A DNA stretch of 64,000 nt, from assembly GCA_003255065.1 (NCBI GenBank), contig QAOA01006013.1, positions 2,136,991 to 2,200,990 on the forward strand, written 5' to 3'. The notes below the pieces were generated by a model. That model did not search any database and was not told the origin of the DNA. It was given only the letters and a program-made list of their open reading frames with translations. Origin of the DNA: Cercis canadensis. Its lineage: Eukaryota > Streptophyta > Magnoliopsida > Fabales > Fabaceae. A program made the translations under genes and the position numbers. Below, in pieces: positions 24,232-38,100 of the stretch (within the stretch, counting starts at the first letter, position 1; the number at the start of each line of letters is the position of its first letter).

Positions 24232-24887
24232 AAAAGAAAAAGTAGGAAAAAGTAAAAAGAAAGTTAAAAACCAAAAANACCAAAAAAAAAAAAAAAAACC
24301 CTTTGTGAATGACCCATTTTCCGCCAGATCCTAATTCCAAATCCTCGGGTGCCACTCTCATTTCCCGCCATACACCGCACAAAGTGTCAGGATAGCTCTA
24401 TTTTCTTTTTTTGCTTTCTCTTTTCCTTTCTTGTAATGCCTAGAAAAAAGAAATCACTATAAGGAATAACCAATATTTATAAACAATCATATCAAGGTCC
24501 TTCTTATGACGATTAAATTGACTCACAAGGCAAAACATTTTAATGGCATTCATAAAACGTGATAATTCTATCCCAAACTTAAAATGGGACAAGATAGCAA
24601 TAGTTTTGTTTTCTTTATTACTAAAACAAAGGAAAACATTGAAAAAAAAATTAAAATCAAAATATAAAAAGTTTAAGGATTAAAATAAGAGTTTATTCCT
24701 CTTAAGTTTAGAACTTGAAAAAACAAAAAGACTAAAAAGTGCCAAAAGAAAGCAAGTGCTTGCCATATTGTGCATAATAACAAAATACCATTCAATACTA
24801 TGCAGTTATTTAATTGGGATATGTGGTTATTCTTTTTATATATGTTGTTATTCTATTTATGTATATGATTATCACGTTTATATTTAA
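24232..24887. other. Spacer between MITE copies
   Basis: A-rich DNA with one ambiguous base at 24280 beside an A-run; GC-richer stretch at 24310-24390. No gene is seen. Confidence 0.35.
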
Positions 24888-25437
24888 AGCTTAATTGTAA
24901 TTTTGGTCTTCTTATTTTAGTAATTTAAACTTTTTGGTCTTCCTTATTTAAAAATAAATCATTGAATTCCTTTATATTTATAAAATATATAATTTTGATC
25001 ATTTTGTCTTTAAGTTAAAATTTTTAGGTTTATTTTAAGGTGTAAAATTATCTGATTTATAATCCCACAATTCAAATTGAAGAGTTACATCTTGTGAACC
25101 TCCTCACTAAATTTCAGCTCGATCTAACAGTGAGACTTAGCCCAAAATACCAAAATTATAAGTTTTTATCTAACCAAATATCTAGTCTCATTAACCATTA
25201 TATCAAGCTAAAATTTAGTGAAAAAATTCACAACAAGTAGCTCTTCAATCTGAACGGTGAGATTATGAATCTGAGAATTTTACACTTTAAAATAAATTTA
25301 AGAATTTTAACTTAATGACAAAATGACTAAAATTATATATTTTATGAATATAGAGGGACTTAATAGTTTATTTTTAAAAAAGATGGACTAAAAAGTTCAA
25401 GTTGTTAAAATAAGAGAACTAAAATCACAATTAACCC
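24888..25437. mobile_element. Foldback MITE, Mutator type, copy 3
   Basis: The 550-bp copy is the most decayed of the three (outer end AGCTTAATTG against CAATTAACCC). The 9-bp direct repeat TATATTTAA lies at 24879-24887 and 25438-25446, so this too is a separate insertion and not a segmental duplication of its neighbours. Confidence 0.9.
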
Positions 25438-25446
25438 TATATTTAA

Positions 25447-28050
25447 ACATGATAATCATATAATGAACATAATGACTATATAGTAATGAGAGGTATTTTA
25501 AACTGAAAAATGGTATCCTTTTAGTACTTTATACTTTTTTATTCTAAATTTTAGAACTTTATAATAATTATCTCTCAAAATAATAATTTTCTTTTTAAGA
25601 AAAATTGGTTGTATAATATAAACTAGCAAATATTCCCAATATATTGTCCTTGGTGTTGAATTCATTTCTTTACTTGAAAAGGAGGCACATTGAAACTTGA
25701 AAGAATGCAAAACCGTCTTTATCTTTCCTTTTTCTACTTGTCCACACTAATCCAGCTTTTTCTTAAATTTCATGTTCACAAAAAATAAAATTTTGAGGTA
25801 AAAAAAAAAGACAAATATTTATTACATATCCTTATATATAATTAATTAAAAGTATTTTTTTTAAAAGTAGTTGTATAAGAAATTACTGACGCAAGAAAGA
25901 TATCAAATTCCACTTTTTTATGGCAAAAAAGAATACCACTTTTTTGGAATGGAAGCAATAAAGGCTTCTGATTGGATGGTCAGAGGTGAGTCACGGGTGG
26001 GGCCTATTATCCAATCCATCGATCTAAATACGACAATGATAAGGGGACAGTATAAGTGCATTACACCTTACGCAGCGAACATTTGCCGGCCCATTTTGAA
26101 AAATCATGGGATGCGTCAAGGAGACGCAATCACATGCTATCATTCCCACGTGAACATCATCACTAGCCGTTCAATCACAATCAAACGGTACAAATTTAAA
26201 ACTCGTTTGACTCCCTCCTCTACCGTGGTCCTTGTTGCAACTAGCAACGTTTCTTCGCCCCTCATGGATTTGTCAAGACTAATCATTATAATATTATTAT
26301 TCTAACCTTTTCTTTTTCGTATGCCCATATTGCCCTTTGCAGTCAACACCTTAGCTTTGTTTTGCTTTTTTTCTTATGTCCTTTTTCTTCTTTTGATTCT
26401 TTTCTCATTTTTTGAGGCTATTCAATGTCATTTGACCTTTCAAAATTATTTGCATTCTTTATGAATAATAAGAAAAATATAATTATGGTTGGAGTTGTTT
26501 CATTGGCTTGGATTGGGCAAGTCAATTTTGGAGTTCTATGACTTAAATGAACAAATTGCATATAAATACACTATTGTCTAATATAAAATAATTAAATTAA
26601 ATTAAATAGTTACATCATATTCCATTAAAAAAATTGATACTTTTATAACTATTAAGTGTGATGTAGTTGACAAATTAAATTATATATGAAGTGAATCTTG
26701 AGGTAATGTCAGAAGTTTAAACCTCTGTTAAAAGTATTAGTGGCCAGAGCATATATCAAAACTCGAGCAAAAATTAATCTCACACAAAAAATATCAAAAT
26801 CATTTTGTAAAAAAAATGATACTTTTATCAAATACAAAAAAATACAAGTTGTTTTTGTTTTTAACATAAATATATTTTAAGCTAAAACTTTCAACTTCAA
26901 AACCATGTTAATTAGAAAAGAATTGATACTTTCCACATCTCAAAGCAATGGTTCATGAAATTATTCTCTCACCTAATTTCAATAATGGATTCAATTTGTC
27001 TGTAGTTGACAATACAACTTCTCAAGAAAGACATATAAATATTTGGTGTCTCAAGCTAATGCCATGATAATTATGAATTGTAATCAAGTGATATTTACAA
27101 TAAATGAAGAGAAACTTTTGAGTTCTAGGTGTAGATTTTGGTATTTTCTCCTTAACATTTCTTATATCTTATAATCGAAGAAGAGAATTGACAAAAGAGA
27201 GAGTATATATTATGCTCTAAAACTTATGTTACAAATGAATGATGTGCTTAAACTTTATTGATAGCAACCTATCATATTTTTTTACAAATGAGAACCCTAC
27301 CAAAATAAAAATATTAATGATTTGAGACCAAACAACTAACAAATTAGTAAAATTAAAAAAAAATTACTTCAAGTACACTATGTAATTCACTTAAATAACA
27401 ATAAAAATGATATTTTACACACTTAATGTAGAGGTACAAAATCCTAAATAATATAAAATTCAAGTGACTTTAACTTGAATTTAATTAAAATTTAAGTAAA
27501 TTAAATTAAATTTAAATATTGTTATGTATAGGAACATATAAAAAATAATAGGTATATAAATAACACTACTTTAAATGATTAACATGATAATTCATTTTTT
27601 TTTTTTATATTTGTGATTTAATGGGGACCGATAGGCGGGAGTAAGAAACAATCCTCCTAAAATCTCAATTATTATCNAAAAAAAAAAAAAAAAAAAAAAC
27701 TCTAATTATTAGTTGAGCTTGAAATTGAATTTGAATTAGTTGTTTCCTCAAAATAAAAAAATAAAAAAAAAGAATTCGAATTAGTTGCCAACTTGGGACC
27801 GGCCCACCGCCACACAATAAAATGTGTCAGACAGGGGCAAATTCGTCATTGTGCTTCAATCCAAATTAATTGGAGTTCTCTGACCCATTTTTAAATTGGT
27901 TGGTAGGCGAAAGCCCGCAATTTGAATGCCATAAAAAATTAAAATATTTTATTCAATTTTAATTAATTTAAATTAAGAATAATTATATTTCTTTTTTTTT
28001 TTACTTTATTATCATTTTTTTGGCTATGTACTTTATTATGTTAAGCACAA
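25447..28050. other. AT-rich intergenic DNA with a GC-richer island
   Basis: The island at about 25940-26270 holds an open frame (25871-26305, 144 codons) with no recognised domain and contains CCACGTGAAC and several CCGTT/AACGG elements, so it may be promoter-like or a relic. The stretch 26640-26830 is the repeat also seen at 5400-5580. An ambiguous base at 27677 sits beside a long A-run. No gene is supported. Confidence 0.35.
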
Positions 28051-29119
28051 AGAAAAGCAAAGCAAAAAAGCTGCTTCTTCTCCGCACGCTATGAATGGTT
28101 GGCTTATTATTTTCAATTTTCTACCCTCACTTTTCTCAGAAACCAAACATCCCTTGTCAGAATCTTTGTGAACACCTTGAATGTTGTGCACGACCCTCTG
28201 AATGCTCCAAGAGTTTTTCAACCTGAGCTCCATTCTGAAAGATCTTGCTCGTGTAATTGTTTTTCTGATTTAATCTTCTTGGCTATGGTTTCTGAGCTGC
28301 TATTGGCGTCTGAGAAGTTGTTTTCAGTGATTGATCAGAGTTCATTCTACTTCTAACTGGAAATCTAAACTGTTTTTCGGCCTTTCTGGAGGTTTGTAGA
28401 TCGAGTTTTGTATAATCGGAGCTTAGGTGCGTTTGTGTGTGTTGGTCTTCTTGCTTTTACACTATTATATTTTAATTTTGGTTCCAAGTGTCGTTTGGTT
28501 TATGAGAAAATGAAGGAAAATAGAAGAGGTTGAGAATTGGTATTTTAAGCTTTATTTGGTTTTGAATTGTGAAGTGAGACATTTGAACTCAGTTGAAGCT
28601 TCTGTTTTCTGGTTTCCTGGAGGATAAAAATTCAAAATTCCAGTATTTCTATTTTCTACGTGCTCTGCGACAAGATCTGTTTGTGTAATTGGTCCAGCAT
28701 TTTCAAAAAAAAAAAAAAAAATAAAATTGAAGGTAGAAGACCTTTTCAACTTTCAAAAAAGTTCAAGTATCAGATCGGGAAGTTTTAGGTTCCCTTATCT
28801 TTAAAGTTGTATTGTTTAAGTCCTTAGATTGGACTCAGTGGGCTGCAGCCGTGTCAAGTTGATGATTTTTAAATTTACAGCGAAGAATGAGGTTGAACAT
28901 GTCAATGAAGACTTTAAGTGAGGAGCACTATAGTCTCTGTATAGCTTGAGCTAGGGTCCCCTCCATTATGTTCATCTGATTGAGCCATTGAATGGGACCT
29001 TCTTAAAGTTTGAAAGGCCTTTTTGGTTGAAAAAGTGAACTTTTAAAAAAATCTATCTTTATCCCATTGCATTTGCTGCTGGTAACCATTCTTTGTGGTG
29101 GCAGAACTCTTGAGGGGAG
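28051..29119 (+). promoter_or_regulatory. Probable 5' leader and leader intron of the myosin gene
   Basis: The coding start is preceded by an acceptor (CTTTGTGGTGGCAG at 29104) only 15 bases before the ATG, which implies a leader intron. A good donor candidate is GAGCTTAG followed by GTGCGTTTG near 28427. The transcription start was not located; the C/T-rich stretch near 28060-28100 is a candidate. Confidence 0.5.
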
Positions 29120-32100
29120 ATGTCTCAGACATCCAGGGTCCCCCCTGCTTTCCAGTCTATCAAATCATTGCCTCCCGAATTCAAGCTTACAGTTAATGCA
29201 ACACCAGATCTTCTGGGAAGACAGGAAGATGTTAAATTAGGGAGGAGTGAAGCAATTTCATCAAGTATTCCTGAAAATGGTGCTCTAGGGAAGGTTTCTG
29301 AGGAAGTTCAGGATCGTGCTGGTGACATGGATATTTTTGATGAGGACTCTCCATATGGTGATAAAACTATATCATTAGAAAGCAGGCCCTCAATTGCTGA
29401 TGAAGATGCAGATTCTGTTCCTCTGCCCCTCCCATCAATCTCAACATTGTCTAGGGAACGGAGGTGGAGTGATACAACACCTTATGCAACAAAGAAGGTA
29501 CTTATGGCTTCTGTTTTCAATTGCACTCTCCTGGGTTCAAAATTAGTTAATGAGACTTATCATATAATTGTTCAGATGGTTAAGTAACTTGATTTTTCTG
29601 AAAGAAAATCCAAGAATTTGTTGCATTTTCTTTTTCAAATTTCTTATTTGGAAGTTCGGGCATTAAATTTTTGTTTTGTTTATTGTGCATTCCAACCCTT
29701 GGTTTATAGCTATTGCTGGTTACTTGTTTATCTATAAGAGATTAAGTTACATGCTCCTCAGCTGAAAAATTAAATAGACAAGGATAAAAGTATGAGAGGC
29801 CTTGCCACATTTTTTGTTGTTAATTTCTTCATGTGTTTATGTATGTGACTGTCAACATTTTTACTTGGTTAAGAAAGGGTTGTACTTGAAAAATTGTAGA
29901 TTACTTATATTGTTATTCATTTTTATTAGTTATAAGCTGGCTCAAAACTAAGTTTTGGTGCTTAGGGTGATCATGAATGTAAGCTATTTTATTTTTCCTC
30001 TAGTATAAATGTGTTATAACTGCTGTCGTGCATGCGTCTAACGTCACAAGTGCTAGAGATGACTGGGCTAGCCTTTGAGTAACATAAAGCTTAGTTGGCA
30101 ATAAACTAAGTGGTCTGATTCTCAGATACTGAAAGTTGATGTCAGTTATTTAAAAGGGAGATGCTTATATTTGGGTGAATTTGCTATCATACATGTATGT
30201 AAGAAGCAGAAACTATTAGGAAGGCAATGGATTCATATAGTCTATAAGTTCTTGTTGTGTAGTTTTAAAATTGTCTTGAGAGCATCAATTTGGAATATGA
30301 TCTGAATCAGTCAAACATTAAAGTTACATCTTAGATAAAGGCAAGCTATGCTAAACCTTTAACTGGAAAAAAAGAAAACAAAAGAAAAAAAACTGATAGT
30401 TCTCATGAATGTTACTCTATGAGTAACCTCTGGTTTCTTAGGTAAGACACGTTATTTGTGAACTATTTGACAATTTCACAATGCCCATACCTCCCCTCAT
30501 AAGCTATAACTTTTATTCTCCTAAATGTTCAATTAAATTGGTGCCTTCAGGATGTTAAACATTTAGAAACAGTTGACAGGAAGCTAATGTCTTTGGTGAA
30601 TTTTGTTTAGCATAGTTAATGTAATCAGTTAAGTGAGGTATGAAAAAATCACACTGGAGAAATCTATATTAGCTTTTTTTGTTTTTTTGGTTGGATAAAA
30701 GAAGAATTGTATCAAGAAAGGAAGAGTACAAGTTGAAAAGATGATAAGCTATCCTCTAGGAGAAAACACAAAAAGACAACATCAGGAAAAGAAGAAAAAC
30801 ATCAATGGATATTAACTTGTTAGTTGGAACCTTAAGAAATTCTATATTTCCAGTATCTTTATTCTAAGAAACTTCTCTTCCTTTCCTGTTTTCCTACGTG
30901 TTTATGTCAAGTAGCTGAATTGATACCGATTTTTCCTGTCATGTAGTGCTCAAAAATCCACTTGGCTGGGGCAGTAGCCGTAAAACATAGACTTGAAATA
31001 ATGGACTATTTATTTTCTTCTCATTTTCTTTTGGTAAAATAAGTTTAAAAGTTTTCAAGCAAGGGGCCTCTATCTTATTTGTCTTCTACTATCTCCTTGA
31101 TTCTTTGTTCAACAGAATATCCTTGGATGGGGGTCTGAAATTTGAAGTAGAGCCATTTTCTGATCTCTTTTGATATTTCTGCTTTTCATTTTATTTTTGA
31201 CTGAACTCTTTTTATTTCTTGTCCGCTGAGAATGTCTCAGATAAGAGTAATCCATGTGAAATTAGAGATTTACTATCAAAAGCATGTGTACCTTTCTTCT
31301 TTCTATATTCACTTATTTATTATTTCAAGGGGTGTGTGTGTGGGGGAATGTATATTTCTGCAGGTAGGTGATGTATCCTTCAATGTTTTGTATCTTTTTC
31401 TCATAAGGTTTTTAAATATATTTCAAAAGAAAAAAGGCCATATAACTACGTGAGCAATTTCCAGATCATCATTTTGTGAGTTTGTTTGAGTTGTTGTCAA
31501 TAAAGATGGTTTAAAAATTTTCATTTCTCTCCGTTAATTTTGAATTTTCACTGTTTCAGAAGCTTCAGTCTTGGTTTCAACTTCCAAATGGGAAGTGGGA
31601 GCTGGGGAAGATAATATCAACTTCAGGAACTGAGTCTGTTATTTCATTGCCTGATGGGAATGTAAGTTTTGAATTTCTGGGCAATGGTGCTCCTTTTGTT
31701 TTTGGTTTCTTTGGATTAAATTCACTATACTCATTTTCTGCTTAATTGTAGGTTTTAAAGGTGAAAACTGAAAGTTTGGTATCAGCAAATCCTGATATTC
31801 TTGATGGAGTGGATGACCTCATGCAACTTAGTTATTTAAATGAACCTTCTGTCTTATACAATCTGCAATATAGATATAATCAAAATATGATTTATGTAAG
31901 TCTTTTAAACTTCTTTGAAGTTTCCTCTTCAATTTGATTCCTAGATGTAAGTACCAGATTCTAACATCTTTATTTTTACAACTGTGTGCTATTCAGACGA
32001 AAGCTGGACCTGTTTTGGTTGCAGTAAATCCCTTTAAGAAAGTTTCTCTGTATGGAAATTATTATATTGAAGCATACAAGCGTAAAGCAATTGAAAGTCC

Positions 32101-35100
32101 TCATGTATATGCCATTACGGACACAGCCATTCGAGAAATGATACGAGGTAATTTATCCTTTCCCCATATTTACATATATGGAAGGAATTTTAGTGGCTAA
32201 GACCTCTGTCATTTAATTGAATCATGCAATTCTTACTCCGGTTCTTTCCTTTTTTTGTTTTCTCCAGATGAAGTAAATCAATCTATAATCATAAGGTCAG
32301 TATATCATTGACAAGCTTTCTGTAACTTCTATGTAAATACTCCATATGTATTGACCTTTAATCAGCAGATTATCAGCGTGTTTGATGTCTTTGCTTATTT
32401 TGTTAATCTCAATTTTATTTTATTTCTACTCGTTTAAATAGTGTTTTTATGTTGGTCTCAAAAGTTTTTCCGTATTTTCTTTTCTCTCAATACTCTGGAC
32501 TAAAATTCATCAAGATTATTGCATTTATGATTGTCTGCACTTTGTTTCTGGAGAATCTACCAAGTAATTTTCATTGTCTACACTCTGCAAGCTACGCAGA
32601 TTGGTTGTTCCGGTCACTTTGAAATTTGCTTGGAATGGTAACCCTTTTTTTGGATAAAAATTGAATAGTAGTCTTTAAAAAGTTTCCATCAATATCAAAT
32701 TATTTTGTATTTGCCCCTGTAGAAATGAAACTACACCTGCTCATTGCTGCTCCCTGAAAAATTTGAAGAAACCTTGTATTATCCCTTCTGTTCATAGATT
32801 CTAATTTCATATTGATGTTGTATCTCTAATATACGTTCTTCTTTTATCCAAAAAAAAAAAGAAAAAATTATGCTGTATCAACGTAATCCTTTTACCGTTT
32901 TTGTTTTCTTTCCCTTTTAACTACTTATATTCATGGAGTTTTAGTTTGACCTTTTAGATATCTGAGTTGCAAAACTTCTTTTTCAATATACTTGGCTGTC
33001 CTTGCAGCCTTTTACCTTTGGATTGTCCTTGTTAGGATTGGAATCATTTCCAGTGTTTTCCAACTATACTTGTTGATGTTTTGACATTTGTATAATGAAG
33101 GAACTTTGCCAGATATATTGGATGCAGAGAAATATATTAAGAATAAGCTTTTCATTTTCCCTCTGATTATCTTTTTAATGAGTACCAAAGCTTCCTTATG
33201 CTGTGGGAAGTTTTTGCCATTAATATCAGGCTCTCTTGTTTTACTCACTGTTATTTCTGGTGAAAAAGTTAGTATTTCATTCATAGGACCATCATATATA
33301 TACATAGGCTAGCCCCTATAATCAAGCTATCTAATTCCTATAAATAGGCTAGCCCCTATAATCGAGCTATCTAATTCCTATAATTACGCTTCCTATAATT
33401 AAGCTATATTACCATATTTACATCCTATAACAACTATCTAGAATCTTACCATATTTACATTCTATAACACTCCCCTTCAAGGTGGAGCATAGATATTAAT
33501 CATGCCCATCTTGTTACAAATGTAATAAATGCGGGCTCCATTCAAGGCTTTTGTAAAGATGTCTCCCAACTGGTCTTCTGTTGGTACATATCCTGTAGTA
33601 ATGAGCTTCTCTTCAATCTTTTCACGAACAAAGTGACAGTTGATCTCAATATGTTTAGTGCGTTCGTGAAACACATGATTTGATGCAATGTGAAGAGCAG
33701 CTTGGTTGTCACACCATAGCTTTGCTGGTAGTGAGAGCTCAAAGCCAACTTCTTTCAATAGTTGGTATATCCATACAATCTCACATACTGAGTTTGCCAT
33801 AGATCTGTACTCTGATTCTGCAGTAGATCGGGAGACTACATTTTGCTTCTTACTCTTCCATGAAACCAGGTTCCCTCCCACAAAGACACAATAGCCAGTA
33901 GTGGATCTCCTATCATCCTTGCACCCTGCATAGTCTGCATCAGAATAGGCCTCAATCATGCCAGAGAAACATTCTACCTTAGTGTGTCCATGATGCCCAT
34001 AAAATAATCCACGTCCTGGAGCTCCTTTCAAGTAACAAAGAATTTGTTCTAGGAGCGCCCAATGGTTGACTGTCGGAGAGGACATAAAGTGGCTGACAAC
34101 ACTGACCGAATATGCAATGTCGGGGCGAGTCACTGTAAGATAATTCAACTTCCCCACAAGCCTCCTATACCTCTCAGGATCATGAAATGGTTCACCATCA
34201 TCCTTTGCAGGCTGTATGTTAGGAGTCATTGGGGTACTACATGGCTTAGCCCCTACTTTTCCTGTTTCTTTCAGCAAGTCAAGAACATACTTCCTTTGGT
34301 ACAAGAAGATCCCCTTCTTGTTTCTCATGACTTCGACCCCTAGAAAGTATTTCAAAGGTCCCAAATCCTTTGTCTGAAAATGGGAGTGCAAGAAGGTCTT
34401 GAGACCAGATATGCCTGAACTATCACTCCCAGTGATCACAATATCATCAACATATACCGCAAGTAGAATGATGCCACCCTTAGATCGCCTGTAAAACACT
34501 GTGTGATCAGACTTGCTTTTCTTCATTCCATATTTCAAAACAACTTGACTAAACCTGCCAAACCACGCTCGAGGGCTCTGTTTAAGACCATACAACGACT
34601 TCCGGAGCTGACATACTTTCCCATACTCCCCCTGAGCAACAAACCCAGGTGGTTGCTCCATATAGACCTCTTCTTGAAGAGTACCATGAAGAAAAGCATT
34701 TTTGATATCCAACTGGTGCAGGGACCAATCATGAGTGGCTGCCAAGGAGATCAGCAAATGAACTGAGGTAAGCTTGGCAACAGGAGAAAACGTATCGGAG
34801 TAATCAGTACCATAAGTCTGAGCATAGCTTTTTGCAACGAGACGGGCTTTCAATCGGGCCACAGAACCATCAAGATTGACTTTAACTGTAAATACCCATT
34901 TGCACCCAATAGCTTTCTTGCCGATAGGTAAATCCACTAATGTCCAAGTGCCATTATGATCAAGAGCATTCATCTCTTCGATCATGGCATCACGCCACCC
35001 AGGATGGGCCAAAGCTTCACGAACTGTTTTAGGAATGGATACAGAGTCTAGCTTGGCCAAAAAAGAATAAGAAGGAGAAGACAGGTGATCATAGGAAACA

Positions 35101-38100
35101 ACTGAAGCAATAGGATAAGTACACTGACGTTTACCTTTTCGAAGAGCAATGGGAAGGTCAGAAGTAGGAGCACTGGAGTCCGGATCTGGCGACGAAGCAG
35201 ATGGTGAAGGACATGAATCTGAACCTGCATTTGCAGGTTGCCGTCGAGTGTAAACATGGACAATAGGGGGCCGAGTGGACTTTGGAGGAGGTGCATGAGG
35301 ATCTGTAGGAGGTGCAGGAGTATCTGTAGGAGGTGCAGAACAAGGAACAGTATAAACCAACAAATCATCATCCTCCCCCTGACTATGGGAAGGGGAGGGA
35401 TGAGAGAAGAAAGGAATGTCTTCTTGGAAGGTGACATCGGGAGAGACAAGGTAACGATGAAGAGTGGGAGAGAAACACTGATAACCTTTTTGGAGACGAG
35501 AATAACCAAGGAAGACACATTTAAGGGACTTAGGGTCTAACTTAGTGACTTGGGGCCGGGTATCGCGAACAAAGCAGGTACCCATTGAGAACTGAAGATG
35601 GCATTCGATTAATTAAAAAACAAGCTGTAGAGACAGCATCTGCTCAAAAAGATTTAAGAACATTCATTTGGAACAAAAGAGCTCGGGCAACCTCAAGGAG
35701 ATGCCGATTCTTTCGTTCAGCAACTTCATTCTGAGCGGGTGTGTCAACACAGGAGGATTGATGAAGAATGCCATGCTGAAGCATATAAGACTGAAAGGAA
35801 GCAGATAGGTACTCTTTAGCATTATCACTTCTCAGGGTTTGAACAGAAACATTAAATTGTGTTTTTATTTCAACACAGAAGGCACAAAAATATGAAAAGA
35901 CCTCAGAACGATTTTTCATTAAATATAACCATGTAACACGAGAGTAGTCATCAACAAAGGTAACAAAATACTTAAAACCAGTTTTGGATAAAATTGGACA
36001 AGGACCCCAAACATCAGAATGTACTAACTCAAATGGAGACGCAGCTCGTTTATTGACTCTAGACCCTAAGGGAACACGATGATGTTTGGCAAACTGACAC
36101 GACTCACAATGCAAAGACGATAAATGACAAAACTGAGGATAAAGCTGCTTGAGCGCTTGAAGAGACGGATGACCCAAACGACAATGCACCTCAAATGGAG
36201 ACAAGGAACTAGAACACGCTAAGGATCTCGGCACCTGAATATCCAGTACATAGAGGCCTCCGGATTCATGTCCTTTACCAATAATCTGTTTTGTCGTAAG
36301 ATCCTGAAAAAGACAATAATCAGGAAAGAATGAGACACTACAGTTCAAGCTACAGGTGAGTTTACTAACGGAAATCAGATTAAATGAAAAATTAGGTAAA
36401 CTCAACACTGAGGGCAAAGAAATAGATGGTGTGAGGTTAACAGTGCCAGAACCAAGGACATTAGGGGTAGACCCATCAGCTATAGTCACATGAGATGAAG
36501 AAGCATGGTTATGGAAGGTTGAGAAAAGGTTAGGATTACCTGTCATGTGGTCTAATGCACCTGAATCAATGACCCACTTGGATGACGAAGAGAGAAGACA
36601 TGTAGGGGATTTACCTGTATCAGCAAAGACAGCAGTCGAAGCAGGAGATTTCAGTGATTCCTGGTACTGAGTGAACTGGGCAAAGTCATCGGCAGAGACC
36701 GTAACAGTCTTATCAGACAATAAGGCAACATGCGCAGACCGCCCTCTTGGATGCTTGGTGAGAAGTTTCTTACAAGTGCGTTTCGTATGCCCCAGCTCAT
36801 GGCAGTAAAAGCACTCGACTTCCCCTGATTGCTGACTCTGACTGTCCATATTCCGGTCACGATGATTCATCCCACCTTGAGAGTCACCTCGAGTACTACC
36901 CTGAAAATCCCCACGACTAACAAGAGCACTGTTAGTAGCAATGGGCTGAGAAGTCTGCAGGTTCTCTGTGCCAAGGACTCTAGAAAAAATTTCCTGCAAA
37001 GATGAGATTTCAGGGTTCGAGAGAACTTGAGATTTAACAGCCTCAAACTCTGGACGGAGGCCTGCTAGGAAACTTATGACTGCCATTTTCTCCCTCTGAT
37101 CTTGTTGAACTTTGACATCAGGGCTGAATGGGAGAAGCATATTTAGTTCTTCATAGGTTTTCTTGAACTCCATAAAGTAAGCAGTAAGAGGCTTATCCTG
37201 CTGTTCTCCCCGATAAAAGTTCTTACATACCTCATACATACGAGATATGTTTCCTCGTCCAGAGTACAAGAAATCTAGATATGCCATCAACTCCTTCACA
37301 AATTCACAATGATTGATCAGACCACGTACCTCCGTATCAATAGAATTCCGAATCTGCAAGAATAGTCTTGCATCATCCCGCAGCCATGCTTTCTGGGTAT
37401 CATCCGTAGGAGGATCAGAGGTAAGATGATCGTCCTTCTCAATAGCCATGACTGTGGATTTATTTTCTGTCATAGATGAAGCAAGACACAAAGAAACCAA
37501 GCAAAACCACCCAAACAGCCGAAGCAATACAGAAACAGCGGAATAGCAAACTAAACCAGAATGTCAAATCACCACAATGGAATATCAAAACCAAACCAGA
37601 ATATCCCCACAGCCAGCACCAGAATGCTCAAAACAGAATGAGAACAGAAGCCAAATAAACCCAAACAGAATTCCCAAAAGACAGAATTCCCAAACAGCAA
37701 AACAGTGAACAAAATGGGAGAGGAATAGTGACCAAACCAAAGGATGACGCCGGAAACGAGACGAAAAGCACCGGAGATACACCGGAAATGGGACGATAAC
37801 GCCGGCGAGACAGATTGGAGGAGAAGAAGATGCCGCACGCTCCTTCACGCTCCGGCGCGTGGGTCGCAGGGCAGAAGCGTTGGCCTGCGCGTGGATGTCA
37901 CACGCGCCACCGATGGCTGCCGGACTCTCTGGGTCGGCCAGCCGGCCGGTGGCTTCTGAACAATCCGAAAGGGGCGGTGAGGCAAAACAAGCACCGTATA
38001 TGGGTGCCCTAGACTCACCCTCACAAATTCTCACAAACCCTCTCACAAACCCTAATAGAAGCTTGGACAAATTGTACCAAGCTCTGATACCATGTTATTT

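Noticed and set aside
24200-24382. 60-codon minus-strand frame containing an ambiguous residue
   Set aside because: It is a translation of poly-T and MITE-end sequence around an N.
35238-35540. Plus-strand frames inside the Copia element, including 37744-38107
   Set aside because: They are the opposite strand of gag-pol or leader DNA and carry no domain.
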